Source: Drosophila miranda (taxonomy: Eukaryota; Arthropoda; Insecta; Diptera; Drosophilidae). Taken from it: a stretch of DNA of 64,000 nt. Both the position numbers and the translations under genes were made by a program. Position 1 is the stretch's first letter. Each line of letters begins with the position of its first letter. Under the pieces are notes generated by a model. It ran no database searches and was not told the origin of the DNA. It worked only from the letters and a program-made list of their open reading frames with translations. Where the stretch lies: positions 13,578,001 to 13,642,000 of the forward strand of contig NC_046674.1 in NCBI RefSeq assembly GCF_003369915.1, given 5' to 3'. Positions 26,138 through 38,600 of this stretch are shown piece by piece.

Positions 26138-29100
26138 AACACGGACACATTGGCAACAGTTTGGCACGCATATCGGATGGGAGATGGCTGGATGGCCGGG
26201 GATGGGGGATGGGGAACCGGGGGAACCGGGCAAACCGGGAAAGTAAGTTTCGAAATTGGGCCGCTGCTGTCGTCCTGACAGTCTGACAGCCGGGAAAGCT
26301 GCGTGCCAGTCTCCTAAACACGACAGGGAAACAGTCGGAAAAGCGACGGTCGGACGGGCGGACGGGCGGACAGGCGAACGACAAAAACAAAGCAGCATTA
26401 AAAACTCATCATCCGGCCACGCTGCAGCGAAATGAAGAAAAATTCCAAGGGAAAATGGGTGGAAAAATCTACTGGTGCTGCTGGTGCTGCCGGCAACAGC
26501 AGGTTGACTGACATTTGGAATGCAGCGCGAATCTAGCTTATGGTTCGGCTTCCTGGTGCCTGCCACCCGCCACTTGCCTCGGGTCTCATTGAAGTGGCAA
26601 GACTCAAAGCCAACTGTTGTTGGCAGTTGTTGACGTGGGGACAATGAACCGTCCGTCTGATCTTGGCCAGGCCAAGAAAACTCCCATGAATCGAGCGTAT
26701 ATGTGATCACACAACAAGTGAAGGTAAACATTATTTACACCTTCCTTCCGCTGTTTAAACCCTAAATATACAACATCCTCTCTGCATGGGATTATTGGGA
26801 GGTGGTATGCAGGTGGCTTTCCCCGAAACAAATCAAACAGTTCGGGCACGCCATAGCATCATAATTCGCGAGGGATTATATGCAGCTGGCATGCCAGGCA
26901 GTGATTACATAGCGCCTCCTGCCGCCTCTTTCATTTTGTTGTCGAAAACCCTTTGAGTAAATATATATGTACGATGTGTAGGTATGGCAGGGGGGGGGGA
27001 GGGCGATGGTGTGCTGTGGTGGCGACTCTCTTCAGTTTCCATTCGAGTGCATACAGACAAAATTAATTGCTTTGCACTCGAGAGCACAACTTTCGCCGCT
27101 CCATGCTCCATGCTCCCTACCCGTCTGTGTGTTGACATTAATCAATGACAATTTGGCATGGCCAGGCGCGTCTTCGAGTAGGCAGCAGATTGTGTGGCAT
27201 GCAAGCAGGGACGACAGAGAGAAAGAGAGCGAGAGAGTACGACAAGCCACTCGAAAGTGTCAATATCAAATGAATTGCAATTAAGCACAATTCATCAAGT
27301 GATGTGTGGGCGGGAGTGGGCGTGTGCGTGTGGAAAAAGAGTTTGTCAGTGGCACAATCCCCGCTGTCCGCACGTTTCCTCTGCCCTCAGCTCGCCCCCG
27401 GCATCCCCCTCATCCATGGTAATGCCAATTAATGATTACTGACAGACACAGAGACAGAGCTGCTGCAATCGCATTCTCGAGCCACTTACTCGTTCGTAAG
27501 CCCTCCACTCGGGGCGTTGACAATTAAAACGTTTCGCAGCCAAACGCCTCCTCTCTCATTACACGAAAAGTCCTTTGCCGGACAGCGGACGTCATGCGGT
27601 TGTCCACATGCCCCGTGCCCCGTGCCCCGTGCCCCGTGCCTCACTTGCCTGCCGGAAACGGAAATGATAAGCGAGTGTCAACTTGCCAACTGTTTTTATG
27701 CTACCCCATGCTACCCTCCCGCCCTCTATCATTCCTTCCCTCTTGGGGCGTGCGTTGTGGCATTATGTTTGTAAAATTTAATTAGAAAAGTTGAAGTTCT
27801 CAAGAGCCTGGTCAGGTGTCCACCTCAAGCTCCTCCCCACGCCCCCGCCTGAAGATGCCTCATTAACTCTTTCAGGTGGAGCAGCAGCAGCAGCACAGGA
27901 GGGCACAAGAGTCGAAGCCACTTTTGATAAGTGCGTGTTGCGAAAAAGTTACTCGAATTTCCCATCGCCACCAAAAACGTGACAAAAACTTGTCAATGCA
28001 TGCAAAGTGGAGCGGGGCTGGTGGGGCCTCTCGGACTGCGGAACTGCACAACTGCGGGACTGGGGGGGACTGGGGGCCAACGAAGCGTGTCGAGTATGCA
28101 AAATAGGATGGGTTGCAAGGACAGCGACAAATGTCCGACATTAGCCGGAGAGCGGACCAAAAAACCTGCCAAGTGCCTAGCGATTTTCAGACAGTACTCA
28201 CAACGACCCTGAGATATCTCGTAAACAAGTCTTGGGTTCGCCTTCACTAAGCTGAATTTATTCCTCTTTATTGGGAGCCGAAGGGCCCTCTCGCTGAGAG
28301 TTCTCACTTTCGGCTCTGTTCGTCTGTCTGCAGCAGGAATTCCCTTCTCCCTACAATTTCTATTAAGTACACACTGCCAATGATCGCTTAGGTCCTCCAA
28401 GCAGATGCGCTCTACATCAGCCCATTATACCCTCAAATTCTAGCGGAAAAAGGGGTATAAAACAAAAAATGCAAAACGCAGGGCAGGGCAGGGCGAGAAC
28501 TTTGGGCAGGACAAAGTAGAGGAACAAGTTCGCTGGCGGTAACCTCGTTTATTATGTCATCGTCATCGTCGCACAGCGAACGGGAAAACCATTTTGCGCA
28601 CCCCAGCGGGTGGTGGAAGGGCTACACAGGTGATTGGGTGGCGGGGAGTGGGGAGTGGGTAGAGCCCTCTGCGTCCTCTTTGAGTACGTGTCCCGGTACG
28701 GAGGAGGCATAAAACTATGCGCACGACCAAACCGCGTGGGTGAAAAGTTTTTCAAGGAAAATGTAGTCGAAAGAGACCTGCTGGAATGCGCTGCCAGTGG
28801 AGATCGGGTGGTGTGGCGGAGCTGCAACTGTAAACTTATGCAACTGGCCGCCAACTGAGCTTGTTTAGATTTATAAGCTGGGCGCTGTCCTTGCGCTGGG
28901 CGGTGGGCAGTTGGGCGGAGGGCAGTTGGGCGGAGGGCGGTGGGTGGTAGGTGAAAGGAATTCAAGTCAAAAGTTGTCCTTATCAACGGGGAGCAGCCAT
29001 AGAAGTTGGGGGACTTCGAAGGGAAATAAACAGGAATGTAAAATACAATGCAACCCATCAGGGTTGCCATCCATAGAAAATAAAAAGAGTAGAGCCAGTC

Positions 29101-29180
29101 GATTGGATCAGGCAGACCCAAAAGAATAAGAAGGGAATGAGGGAAACGACTCTGAAGGTGTATCGACGAGGAGGTTAGCC
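25001..29180. other. Non-coding region before the carrier pseudogene
   Basis: No gene seen. It contains ACAGGG units (26103-26140), CCCCGTG units (27607-27636) and several GGGGG- or GA-rich tracts. Long open frames at 25788-26731 run antisense to these repeats and lack domains. Confidence 0.5.
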
Positions 29181-29189
29181 AATTAAGGT

Positions 29190-29789
29190 CCTCCGGCTAG
29201 TGACTCTTTGATTCGTGATTCGGCGGCTGCCACGCTGCAGATGACCTGCGATTCGGGATATACGGGGCGGGCCGCCATTCAGGCATCCAACCGGACAGCA
29301 AACTGGGCCTGACCGGCTTTTCCGGAGCCGTGGCATCGATCTGCGGCATACCCACGCATCTGTCATAATGCTACTTTTCGGAGACCGCCGCAAGTAACCT
29401 CTAGCATTTCGAGATCAGCGATCTCACCCAACCCGATCCAAGCTCGTCGATGCCTTCATCCGAATTCCCAAGGAGGAGGGCTGGCGGGCCCTTTAAACCG
29501 GAGAAACTGCGGCGGTCTTGAAGGCCTCGGTGAGATATGAGATATGAGACAGGGGACAGAGGACTGATCAGCCTTCGCCTAAGTCAAGATCAAAACCAAA
29601 TGGAGTGAAAGGTTCGGTATGAAGGATGGCATTGTTCTACACTTCGATAGGCCGGGGATGGCCTCCATCTTCTCCACCGTTATCTCGCAACCCGGTGGTG
29701 ATGGGTTGATGCTTCGCAAACCTCCTGCTTCGGTGTGTCTCCTTGTTCTCTACGAACAGCTGCGGCTTGGGTTTGGTTATGTACAGTAA
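29190..29789 (+). pseudogene. Degenerate mitochondrial carrier (SLC25) copy
   Basis: Fragments of a carrier protein appear in several frames of the plus strand: LTGFSGAVASICGIPT near 29312-29359, KLVDAFIRIPKEEGWRAL near 29440-29493, TGETAAVLKASV just after, FGMKDGIVLHFD near 29618-29650, and a C-terminal VLYEQLRLGFGY before a stop at 29787. These match the order of a dicarboxylate/oxoglutarate-type carrier: a helix-3 repeat start, the EEGWxxLYxG loop motif, and the last helix. In-frame stops follow GIPTHLS and RAL, and the frame shifts at several places. The C-terminus resembles FEQFRLYFGY of the live carrier at 31424, about 1.6 kb away on the other strand, so it is probably a decayed paralogue from a local duplication. 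No intron is evident but decay makes this uncertain. Confidence 0.75.
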
Positions 29790-31423
29790 TTTCCAGCGAG
29801 AGATCATTGACACAAAAGGGTCTTAGTGTCCCCCCTGCCACCCCCTGCCATCAGCCCCTGGCCCACTGAAAACATCAACCGCAACTGCTCACATTATAAA
29901 TTGATTACCACTCGCAACGTGACTAATGAACATTAGTTTGTCCAACTCGTTGCCGCTGCCGGGGACGCAGTTGTGTGCCACCAAAGTTGGGGGCCAAATG
30001 CCAGCACGTGTCCCGTGCATAGTTTTCAGAGAGGAAGTGGCGCTGGCGATGGAGGTGGAGGTGGAGGTGGTGGGAGGATGATGACAGCTAGGCGTATGAG
30101 CAACAATGCCCACACAGCAAGTCGGCGAGAGTCAGCGAGTGTCAGTCTCGCGAGAAGTGAAGTTCCCTTGTTCGAGGAGTCTCCGCATCTGACATCGTTT
30201 TGCGTGGAGTGTCGTGTCACGTACACGAGGTAAATGTTCCACGTATGGAGGGAGATGGATGGCTTGGTGGGTGGGTGAAGGACCACGACAACATATGGAG
30301 GACACACCACTACACATGCGTCTCTCCGTCCCCCCGCAGCCTTCGCCTAGTCCTAGTGCTCCACTCCACCCTTTAATCGTGATTGCAATCATTGTGGAAA
30401 TTGAATTTGTAAGTAGGCAATTTTAGTCGGGCGAGGGGAAACGCGGAAAAAATAAGAATAATGCGACGCAGTGAAACCAAATTAGTGGAATGCCGGGATA
30501 TAGAGCGACAGCTAAGCGAGGTTTCTTTTTAGAGATGTCAATCAGTAGCGATAGCGATATCTGGAGGATATATCGTACAATTTAACAAGGAGAGGCGCTC
30601 CTCTAGGCTTGGGTCCCCACACACCCCCTTGGGCTCGCTCCCACCTCTAGCCATTCGTGCGTACCATCCAGCAACAGCCAGTGCGTACACTTGCAACGCA
30701 ACGCAACGCAACACAACGGCACAACACAGCACAGCACAGCACACAAACTCGCACTTAGACACCCGCTCTCGCTATTTGCATAAATGCTCTCAGCCAAGTT
30801 TATGACTGACTTGCGATTGCATCCGCAATGAGGCTTTGCCTCAGCTGGCGGATATACGAAAGATATGGGGGATCGGCAGCCGGTGGTTGGGGCTGTTTTC
30901 TGTGTCGGTTGGCAGGTTATTAGGCGCTAGGCTTGCACATTTTGTTTGCCATTAAAATAATTTGCATAGTTTGTATTTATGCAGGCGGTTTGGCACAGGC
31001 ACGGCTACGGCTACGGCTACGGCTACGACTCGGTTATACGGCGCCCACATCGTTTTGCATTATTAAATAATACGCACACGCACCGTTGACCCGTTTTCGG
31101 TGGGAGCTCCCGCCGTGAGAGCTCCGTGGGGGGGGGGGGGGGGGGGGGGTGAGGGGTTGTGCAATCAATGTGGAATTGAATGCTTTATAGAGGTGCATTC
31201 AGCGTATATTTGAGGTTGCTTTGGCCGAGATTGTTTTGCAAATAAATACGTGGCTGAAGTCAGTCAGGGGCCGTGGCAGGGGCCGCGAATGGCACTGAAT
31301 GTTTGACTTACGAGAGCGCTCTCGCTGGGCGAGCCACGAGGTTAAACTAACATTTAGAAGGTGTTCGTTCAGGGGGGAAACATTAGACAGCTGCATTTTC
31401 GTTACACATTCAGTATTCGGCAT
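29790..31423. other. Spacer between the carrier copies
   Basis: No gene seen. It contains a GGAGGT run (about 30050-30075), an ACGGCT run (31005-31026) and a 22-base run of G (31128-31149). Confidence 0.5.
31128..31149 (+). repeat. Poly(G) tract
   Basis: Twenty-two consecutive G residues. Such tracts can form quadruplexes and are prone to length errors in sequencing. Confidence 0.9.
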
Positions 31424-32510
31424 TCAGTCACCCCGTGGGACATCATCGTAGTACCCAAAGTACAAGCGAAACTGTTCGAACAGAACAAACGTACAGATCG
31501 TGTTCGGCACCATCCGCATCAGATTGGGCACAACTCCGCGGAAGAGTCCCCGTGGTCCGAAGCGCAGCATGTAGCTCAATAGCTTCTCCGTCTTGTCCCC
31601 GTCCGGGGCTCTGGTGGTCATGCTGAGCGTTTTCATGATCTCGATGGGCTGGCACAGGGGACCGCAGAGGAGGGCCGCCGTCAGGGAGCTGATCACGTGC
31701 AGGATCTTGCTGTCGTCCTTGAGCTCCAAGTGGCTCATGTAGTTCATCTTGGCCTGGCGGTGGGGGGAGGATCAGAGGACGAACATGAGGGCTAAAGAAT
31801 GCTTGCATCACCTGATCGTAGACCGCATTCTGGCCAATGGTGAGGAGGGCCGCCCGGGCGCATGAGAAGGTTCCGCCCTTGTAGAGTGACGTCCAGCCCT
31901 CGTCGCGAATCACGCTGTACAGGCCATGGAAGACATGCCGGTAGTTGCGTCTCTTCTCCTCGGCAAGGACCCGGTCAACGTGCATCCTGGTGTTCACCAG
32001 CTCCATCGGTATGCCCACACATCCCGCCGTAATCCCAGCCACGCAGGCCACGCCCACCTTGTGCAGGAAGTTGTACTCGTCCACGTACCTCTTCCCGGTC
32101 TCGTACAGATGAAAGCGAAGGGCCATGTAGGTCATCTGGCGCATCAGCTGGGCACTGAGTCCATCGTATAGGGACAAGAAACCTATGTGCGAGAGGGTTT
32201 CGGCTGCGATCATCAAAGAATGCGAGTATCTGTACGGCTTACCGTCTTTTTCGATAGCCAAACGGCCGAGCTCCACAATACTCTTACGCTTCTTGATGAT
32301 CATCATGCGCGTCTCCAGAAGGTCGAGGGGGGACGTTATTAACTGCGTGCTGGCGCCCGCCAAGCCGCCGGCCCACCACCGCGGATATAACCTGCAATCA
32401 CACACAGAACAGCAAGATCAGTAATAGTGATCGAGGGGGGAAGGGGGACAGCCGCATCCCACACCTTCGGTCCTCCTTCAGGACTTCGCAGTACTTGTAT
32501 AGGCACGCCA
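31424..32510 (-). CDS. Mitochondrial dicarboxylate-carrier-like protein (SLC25)
   Basis: Exons on the minus strand: about 32510-32465, 32391-32243, 32182-31812 and 31753-31424, with introns of 73, 60 and 58 bp, all GT-AG. They encode an inner-membrane carrier of three repeats and six helices, closest to the dicarboxylate (Dic) group: LYPRWWAGG opens repeat 1, and KDGFLSLYDG, RDEGWTSLYKGG and FGPRGLFRG close the three repeats. The signature P-x-[DE]-x-x-[KR] reads PLDLLE, PMELVN and PIEIMK, so repeats 1 and 2 lack the basic residue. No ATG is present upstream of repeat 1 in the matching frame. A CTG at 32510 in good context (AAGCTGG) would add LACLYKYCEVLKEDRR, or a further 5' exon exists. Substrate is inferred from family. 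A dead paralogue lies at 29190-29789. Confidence 0.82.
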
Positions 32511-32637
32511 GCTTGTGGCAGCTTGAAGTCGTATCTGATTCTGAGTGGTCTGAGTGCACAAGCCTTCACTGACAGCAAAATGAAAGCAATCTATTAGCCG
32601 TGCTCCGGCTTTCACTCCCAATTTGATATTTTTTTGA

Positions 32638-32645
32638 TATCGATA
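32638..32645. promoter_or_regulatory. DRE promoter element (TATCGATA)
   Basis: A perfect DRE lies about 130 bp upstream of the first recognisable carrier codon. DREF-bound DREs mark core promoters of fly housekeeping genes, so transcription of the carrier probably starts within about 100 bp downstream on the minus strand. Confidence 0.6.
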
Positions 32646-35600
32646 TTAGAAAAGTCAACAAATCTAGATTCGATTGTACACAGTCTGGGCCCATCTCTTG
32701 AAATTAATTTTTGGAATGTGTTTCTTGACCAAAACTGGAGCTGAGATTCAAGCTAAGGCTCTCTTCTTTACCCCTCTCTGTTGCTCTGTCAGAAGTGGCT
32801 TCCGTCGTGTGTCATTTCTGCTTCCGGCCATTAACATGAGCCCTCCACTGCGTTGTCTAATTGCTGCTGGTCCAAGTTTGAACTAATTGAGCCCTCCCCT
32901 ACCCCCTCGTGGTCCTGCCCGACCGACTGCAGGTAGCCAACTTTCCACCACCCACAATCCAAAGAAGTTATTGCCACGCCACGCAGGTGTTGCAAGGCTT
33001 TTCAGTAATTTGGCATAGTTCGGTGGCTACCCGTCCCTCTTCCATCTCCGGCGAAGTTTCGAGTGTGCTCTGCTCTGCTCCGCACTGCTCTGCTCTGCTC
33101 TGCTGTTCTGTTCACACAGTTGTCGGTGCATTATCATCGGCCATTAGGCATCACCAATGCGAGAATGTGCAGTCCCAAATTGGTTGCAAGTTCGGTCAGA
33201 TTACGGGGCAGCTGAAAGTTATTTTCAAGGGATGGGAGGAAAGTTGGCAGCTTAGCTGTTCAAATTGTGGACGAAGATACAATTGTAGGGTATGTACATA
33301 TGAACACAGGTGGGTTGTTAATTAAAAGAAGTACTTGTGGGAGAAAGCTTGGGGGGAACCTTTAACTCGCACAATACTTCAAGCAATGCAGAGAAATCAG
33401 CCCCGGAAATAACCTTAAATCCATTACCTAATATTCTATTATCGATTATGCACTAGAGCCGTTAACAAGGTCATATGTAAATATAGTGTAAAACGAGCGG
33501 GAACGTTGTGAGCCGCTGCCCGATACTCTGGCTCATACATCTGTCTCTTTTTCTTCATGCTCTCGCTAAGCTCCTTCAGAGCGTGCACACTGCACGAGGA
33601 AGAGTGTGTGCGAGAGAGAGAGAGAGAGAGAGAGAGACGTTGAGTAAGCACGTGGAAGGGGCTTTGTTCCTTCTGGCTTACAATAAAGATCCGATCTAAT
33701 CCATGGCTACCCTTCTCGTCATCTTCCTTCTTATGAGAGTCGGCTTGCACTCTCTTGAAAGCCATAAACCTCTCCTAGGCGGGCTTGAATTGCTTTCCTC
33801 TCCGTCTTCCGACCAAGAATCTTTCCGTAGCCTTTGCCGCGATTACAATAAACGTTTCCATCTTTGCTCCTTTGATACTTGTGCTTCCAAAATCAGATCT
33901 TCATTAATGAATTATTTAAGTTAACTTTCTTTTGTCTCTATGATTTGTTGAACTCTAAACTCGAAGCAATAAACAATATGTATTACCCCTAAACTCTTCG
34001 AGTATTGGTTATAAACAGTTTAATGAGGTTTCAATTGAGTGAACTGAAGGTGAACTAATACCGTGCCAAGGCCCGCACCCAAATGAACTAGTTCCGTCGG
34101 ATTTATGACATTTCCAGGCAGCGCCTTTCCTCATTAAGTGGTGTTTTTGTTGTTTTTGGTTATTTTCCAAAGAGCCCGCACTGGCATCAATCAAGCGCTC
34201 AATCAATCAATTCCGCATTTATTTGATTGCCTGCAATTTCAATGCAAGTATTGTAAAAACAGCAGCGGCAGCAGCAGCAGCGAAAATATTTACTATAGAC
34301 TACACACATAAATATCTAGCCGTATATTTTTTATTGGTGGCGCACTAAAAAATGAATGCCAGGAGGCCATAACTGTACCAGCACTCCTTGCATCCTCCTC
34401 CTCCTCCTCCTCCTGGCTCTATCTGTCTCTTTCACTGTCGCTTTTACAGTTAGTCATAGTCATAACTGCATTCGATTGGGTGGAGCGGGGGCACCAGAGG
34501 AGCGGTGGAGGAGCGTGTTGAAATGCGTAAGCTCTAAAGCTCCCCTCCCCCTCCCCCCCGAAGTGGATGCGAAATTACTCTTTTTCGATTTGTTATTTTA
34601 TTTCTCTGCGGAGTTGCTCTCTTTTTACTCTTCTCAATTGCTTCTTTTACAGCTAGCTTTTCAATTTGCCCTTAATGTAAGATAATATATCACGTTTCGG
34701 TATGCCCGCTCCTCCATCGGCCAAGCTCCTGCCTGAGTGTCCTGGTTACTGGCCAAACGGGACAGCAGCACCTGCATTGCAAACCAACACTTTTCAAGGA
34801 CATTTTGTCGCACAATATTTACTGTTGAATGAGTATCACGTTTGCCTTCTTTCATTATGATACCTGCAACCCCGTTTAGACAGTACTCCCGCTATCTGGC
34901 CATCCCTTTCTGGCACTCGACGAATTTACTTTTGCAAATTTAATGCTTACTCTCTCTCCCTCTCTCTTGGAAAGTTTTCGAAATAACACGTCAATTTGAT
35001 ATGCCTCTACATCGATGGCATGGCCTTTGTTTGTCCTGCTGTTGTATCCCCATGCTGCTCTCTCTCTCTCTCTCTCTTTCTCCCTTGTATGCCCTGAAAT
35101 TTTTTCGGCAGCACATATTATTCCTTTCCCCGGCAATGTTTGCCCCTCGCTGGAGTCTGTGGCAGTGTGTGGTCGTGTCTGTTTGCCAGTATCTTAGGTT
35201 ATTAGAAAAGTTTGCGGCCTGACTTGGTGGGTGGGGGTAGGGGGGATGGGCCACAAAAAGTTGGCACTCGAAGAAAATTGCATATTGGAGTTGTTTAGGC
35301 CATTTCGGACACCCGATGAAAGCGCTCTCTCAGGGAGATCTCCACGCCATCCGATCTGCAAGCGGGAATGCTCTATTGTCTGGTCTTAAGGGTTTTTGGT
35401 ACTCATGAATTAATCCTTCATATAACCCGTCGAATTATAGCAGAAGATCACAGCTGGCAAAAGGGCTGATTAGAAATCTATATTTCCTACAGTTTTCTGG
35501 CCCGCACGACCCTCTAAATTCTTCTTGAAAATATCCTTCATTGGAAGCCATCGATAATCTCACGACTGCCAAAAGTAAGCCTTAAACTTTGGATAAATGT

Positions 35601-38600
35601 ATGAATAATTTGTACATATGTATCCACTTACGGAAATTCTTTCCATATTTCTGCAGCGCCTTCCGGTTGCAGCGCATGCAACAGTCAGTCAGGGCAGCAC
35701 TCGTATATCCCCAGATATTGCCACCGCAACTCCCCCATCGCTAGCCCAACCCATCGCCAGCCCGCGTCTGCTGGCAAACTTTCGACAAGTACAACAAACA
35801 AGAGCCTTGCAACGGCTGTGCTGTCGATGCCTCCAGCCACATGTACTGCAGCTGCAAGCCGACAAGCTTGGCAACTCAACCAAGCAGCGACCAGGACAAG
35901 CTGTGGAGCGGCAGTAGAACAAGAAGATTCTATCAAGTTTTTCCCAGCACACTTTTCTTTTTTCTTCCCTGTTGCGGCCTGTCGGGGTGACTCCTCTATT
36001 CTGCCCTGCCCTGCCCTCCATCCTCCATCAGAGGCAATTTTCGTGTTGAACTTTTTTTTTGAGAAATGTTTTTGGGCAAAATATCAACACTGGAACAACT
36101 GCAGACAGGGGACGGTGGGGGTGGGGGACGGGCACCGGCCGACAGGGATCAGGTGGCCAAGTGTAAATGACCCAACAGACGAGGACTGGGGTCGAGGGGT
36201 GTGAAGTCGAACGGGTGTCGGAGGTATCCGATGGTGCAACAATCAAATGGTCAAAGCTGTGGCAAAAGTCACTCAAAGGCCAGGCCCAGTCACGAATCGG
36301 CCAGAGGTGCTACGAAAATTCCATTTTATGATAATGCAACTTGGCCGCTGGCCAAACAAACCAAAAAAAAAAAACCCAGGAAAAGATTGATAGTGCCCGG
36401 AAACCAAGTTGGCCCTCGCCCTGGCTCGGGTCGAGTCATGTCGGTCCTGTGTGCTGGCCAGGATACGGCATCTGGGCAACATGTGCCGTAATAATAATAA
36501 CAATACAAACACCCAATCCAAGCAGCTGCGCATTCGGGGAATGCTGCAGTTTTTCGGCCAAGAGAAATTGCCCGAAAGCAGAGTAGTAGAAACCCAATAC
36601 GACACTCAGCCACCCTTTAAAATAAGGAGATACTTTTCGAAGGGCAACGGAATAAACGGCATTAGAAATTGGAAAGCATGAGCCTTCCCATACGCTCACT
36701 TTCTTAGGTTTTTCCCCATCGATCTGGGCTGTACAAATCGATCAGGGTATCCGTTTAAAGCAAGTTTAACATTCGCACGAGCCGCCAGATTTGAAGCTAT
36801 TCCAGAAATGCCCAGCCGCAGCCAGCTACGGCAACGTGGCGTATGCGCAATTATCAGGCAACCGCATCGGGCACCGGAGAGAGACCGGGAGAGACCTGCA
36901 GCCAAGGCAGGACTTGACTTAAGTTCTGCTGGGTTATTTAAAGTTCGCGTTATTAATAAATGACTCGATGTAGGGAAGGAGTCTCTGCCTCTGTTTAACG
37001 CCTCTGCCTCTGCCACTGCCACTGCAACTGCCTTTGCCCCCGGGCCTGGTCTGGTCTGGTCTTCTGTTCTGTTCTGTTCTGTGTGCTAGCCTGGTCTGGT
37101 ATGCAACGCTTGATTAGTGCAGCGCCTAACTTATGGCCAGGCAGGGCCCTCCTTGCTTTGGTTGGGATTTCGGGCCGGGGGTTGGGGGCGGTGGGTCGGT
37201 CGACTTCCTGCAAATTACTGAGAGTTTTGCTGGGCGCAAAGTTTGGCGCGTTATCGTCGAAAGTTTAATGGAACTATGTCGTGTCGTGCATCGAAAAGCC
37301 AGGCCCCAATGGGGAGTCCAAGTCAGACAGCAGACCCACCCCACAGGGGGCAATGTCTCTGAAATGGGGTTACGGGGAAAGCGAGGAAAGCAAGGAAAGC
37401 GAGGAGAGCGAGGAAAGGGTTTTGGTTCGGCATCCGTGTTGAGCCTAGCAGGGGCTGACTTAGGGATTGGCTAATTGTTGGGGACTCCGTCCGACTACTC
37501 CCCCCCACCCCCCGTCCCGCCCGCACTCCCGACACACACACACAATTCAGGGATTCTTGAACTGAAAAGCGAATGAGAGAAAACGGGAAATTAAAACAAA
37601 ATGAAATAATTATTCGGGCAGAGAGGAAAGAAACTGAAAATTACGGTGATAGAATCAGTATGCTAATCAAAAAGTCTGGTCAGTAGGTTGGCAATTTTTA
37701 AATGAATATAAGCAGAAGAGAAGAGAAGGCTAAATTCCATAAAACAAATGAATGTATCAAGATGTTATTAATTATATTAAGATTCCCATGACAGTTCGAT
37801 TAGCTTCAGGGCAGGGCAAGCCGTGGCTAATGGACTACCATGTTCCTACAGCAGCTGCACAAACAACAATCCATGCAAACGGACATACGAGTATCCAACG
37901 TTAATGACAATTATGCAGACACTGGCTCTGTTCTGTTGTTGACTGCCATCCACCATTGATGGAGGCCCATCGCATCGAATAGCATCGCATCGCATCCCAT
38001 CGAATATTAACGCAATTTGAACCACAATCGATGATGGACTTGTTTGTGGCCTGTGGTTAGCCCCAGGGCGTGGACCTAGAGGGCCACGATTGTCATCGAT
38101 TGAACTCTGACGGAGACTCCCCTGTCGGGCTCCCTCCCCCCAGTCGTCTGTTTGTAATTATCAAAGGAATATCTGAAATGATTTCCTGTTGCTGGCTGCA
38201 ATTAATGGGTCTTAAATTTGTTCGAGGCCCCTGGCTCGAGGGTAGAAGCTTGCTCAAAAAGCATTTAAAATGTTACACAATATTTGCCTTTATATGCCTT
38301 CTTTGCATTAATTGCGAGCAAGTACCAGAGTTTGCTACTATATGCTACCCGTTCCCTGTTTGCAGGCATTTAGCAACAAAGTTTCTCCTTCGCTCCCTGA
38401 TGTGCAGCTTAATTACTCTGGGATTTTCACATTTGTTTTCCTTTGCCGAGTTGTGTGTAAATAGGAAAAACTGCAACAATTAATGCTGCGTCGCGTTTTT
38501 CTCTTAATTGTATTTGTCTACATGCACTTACAATATGTACTCAGTGTGAATACCCCCATTTGCGGTGGGGCTCGGCTCAGCTCAGCGGGGACTTGGGGCA

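Noticed and set aside
25788-26731. Frames of about 200 codons on the minus strand
   Set aside because: They run through ACAGGG-type microsatellites and give repetitive PCPCPC or PVPVPV protein.
29175-29393. Minus-strand frame over the carrier pseudogene
   Set aside because: The plus strand has ordered carrier motifs; the minus frame has none.
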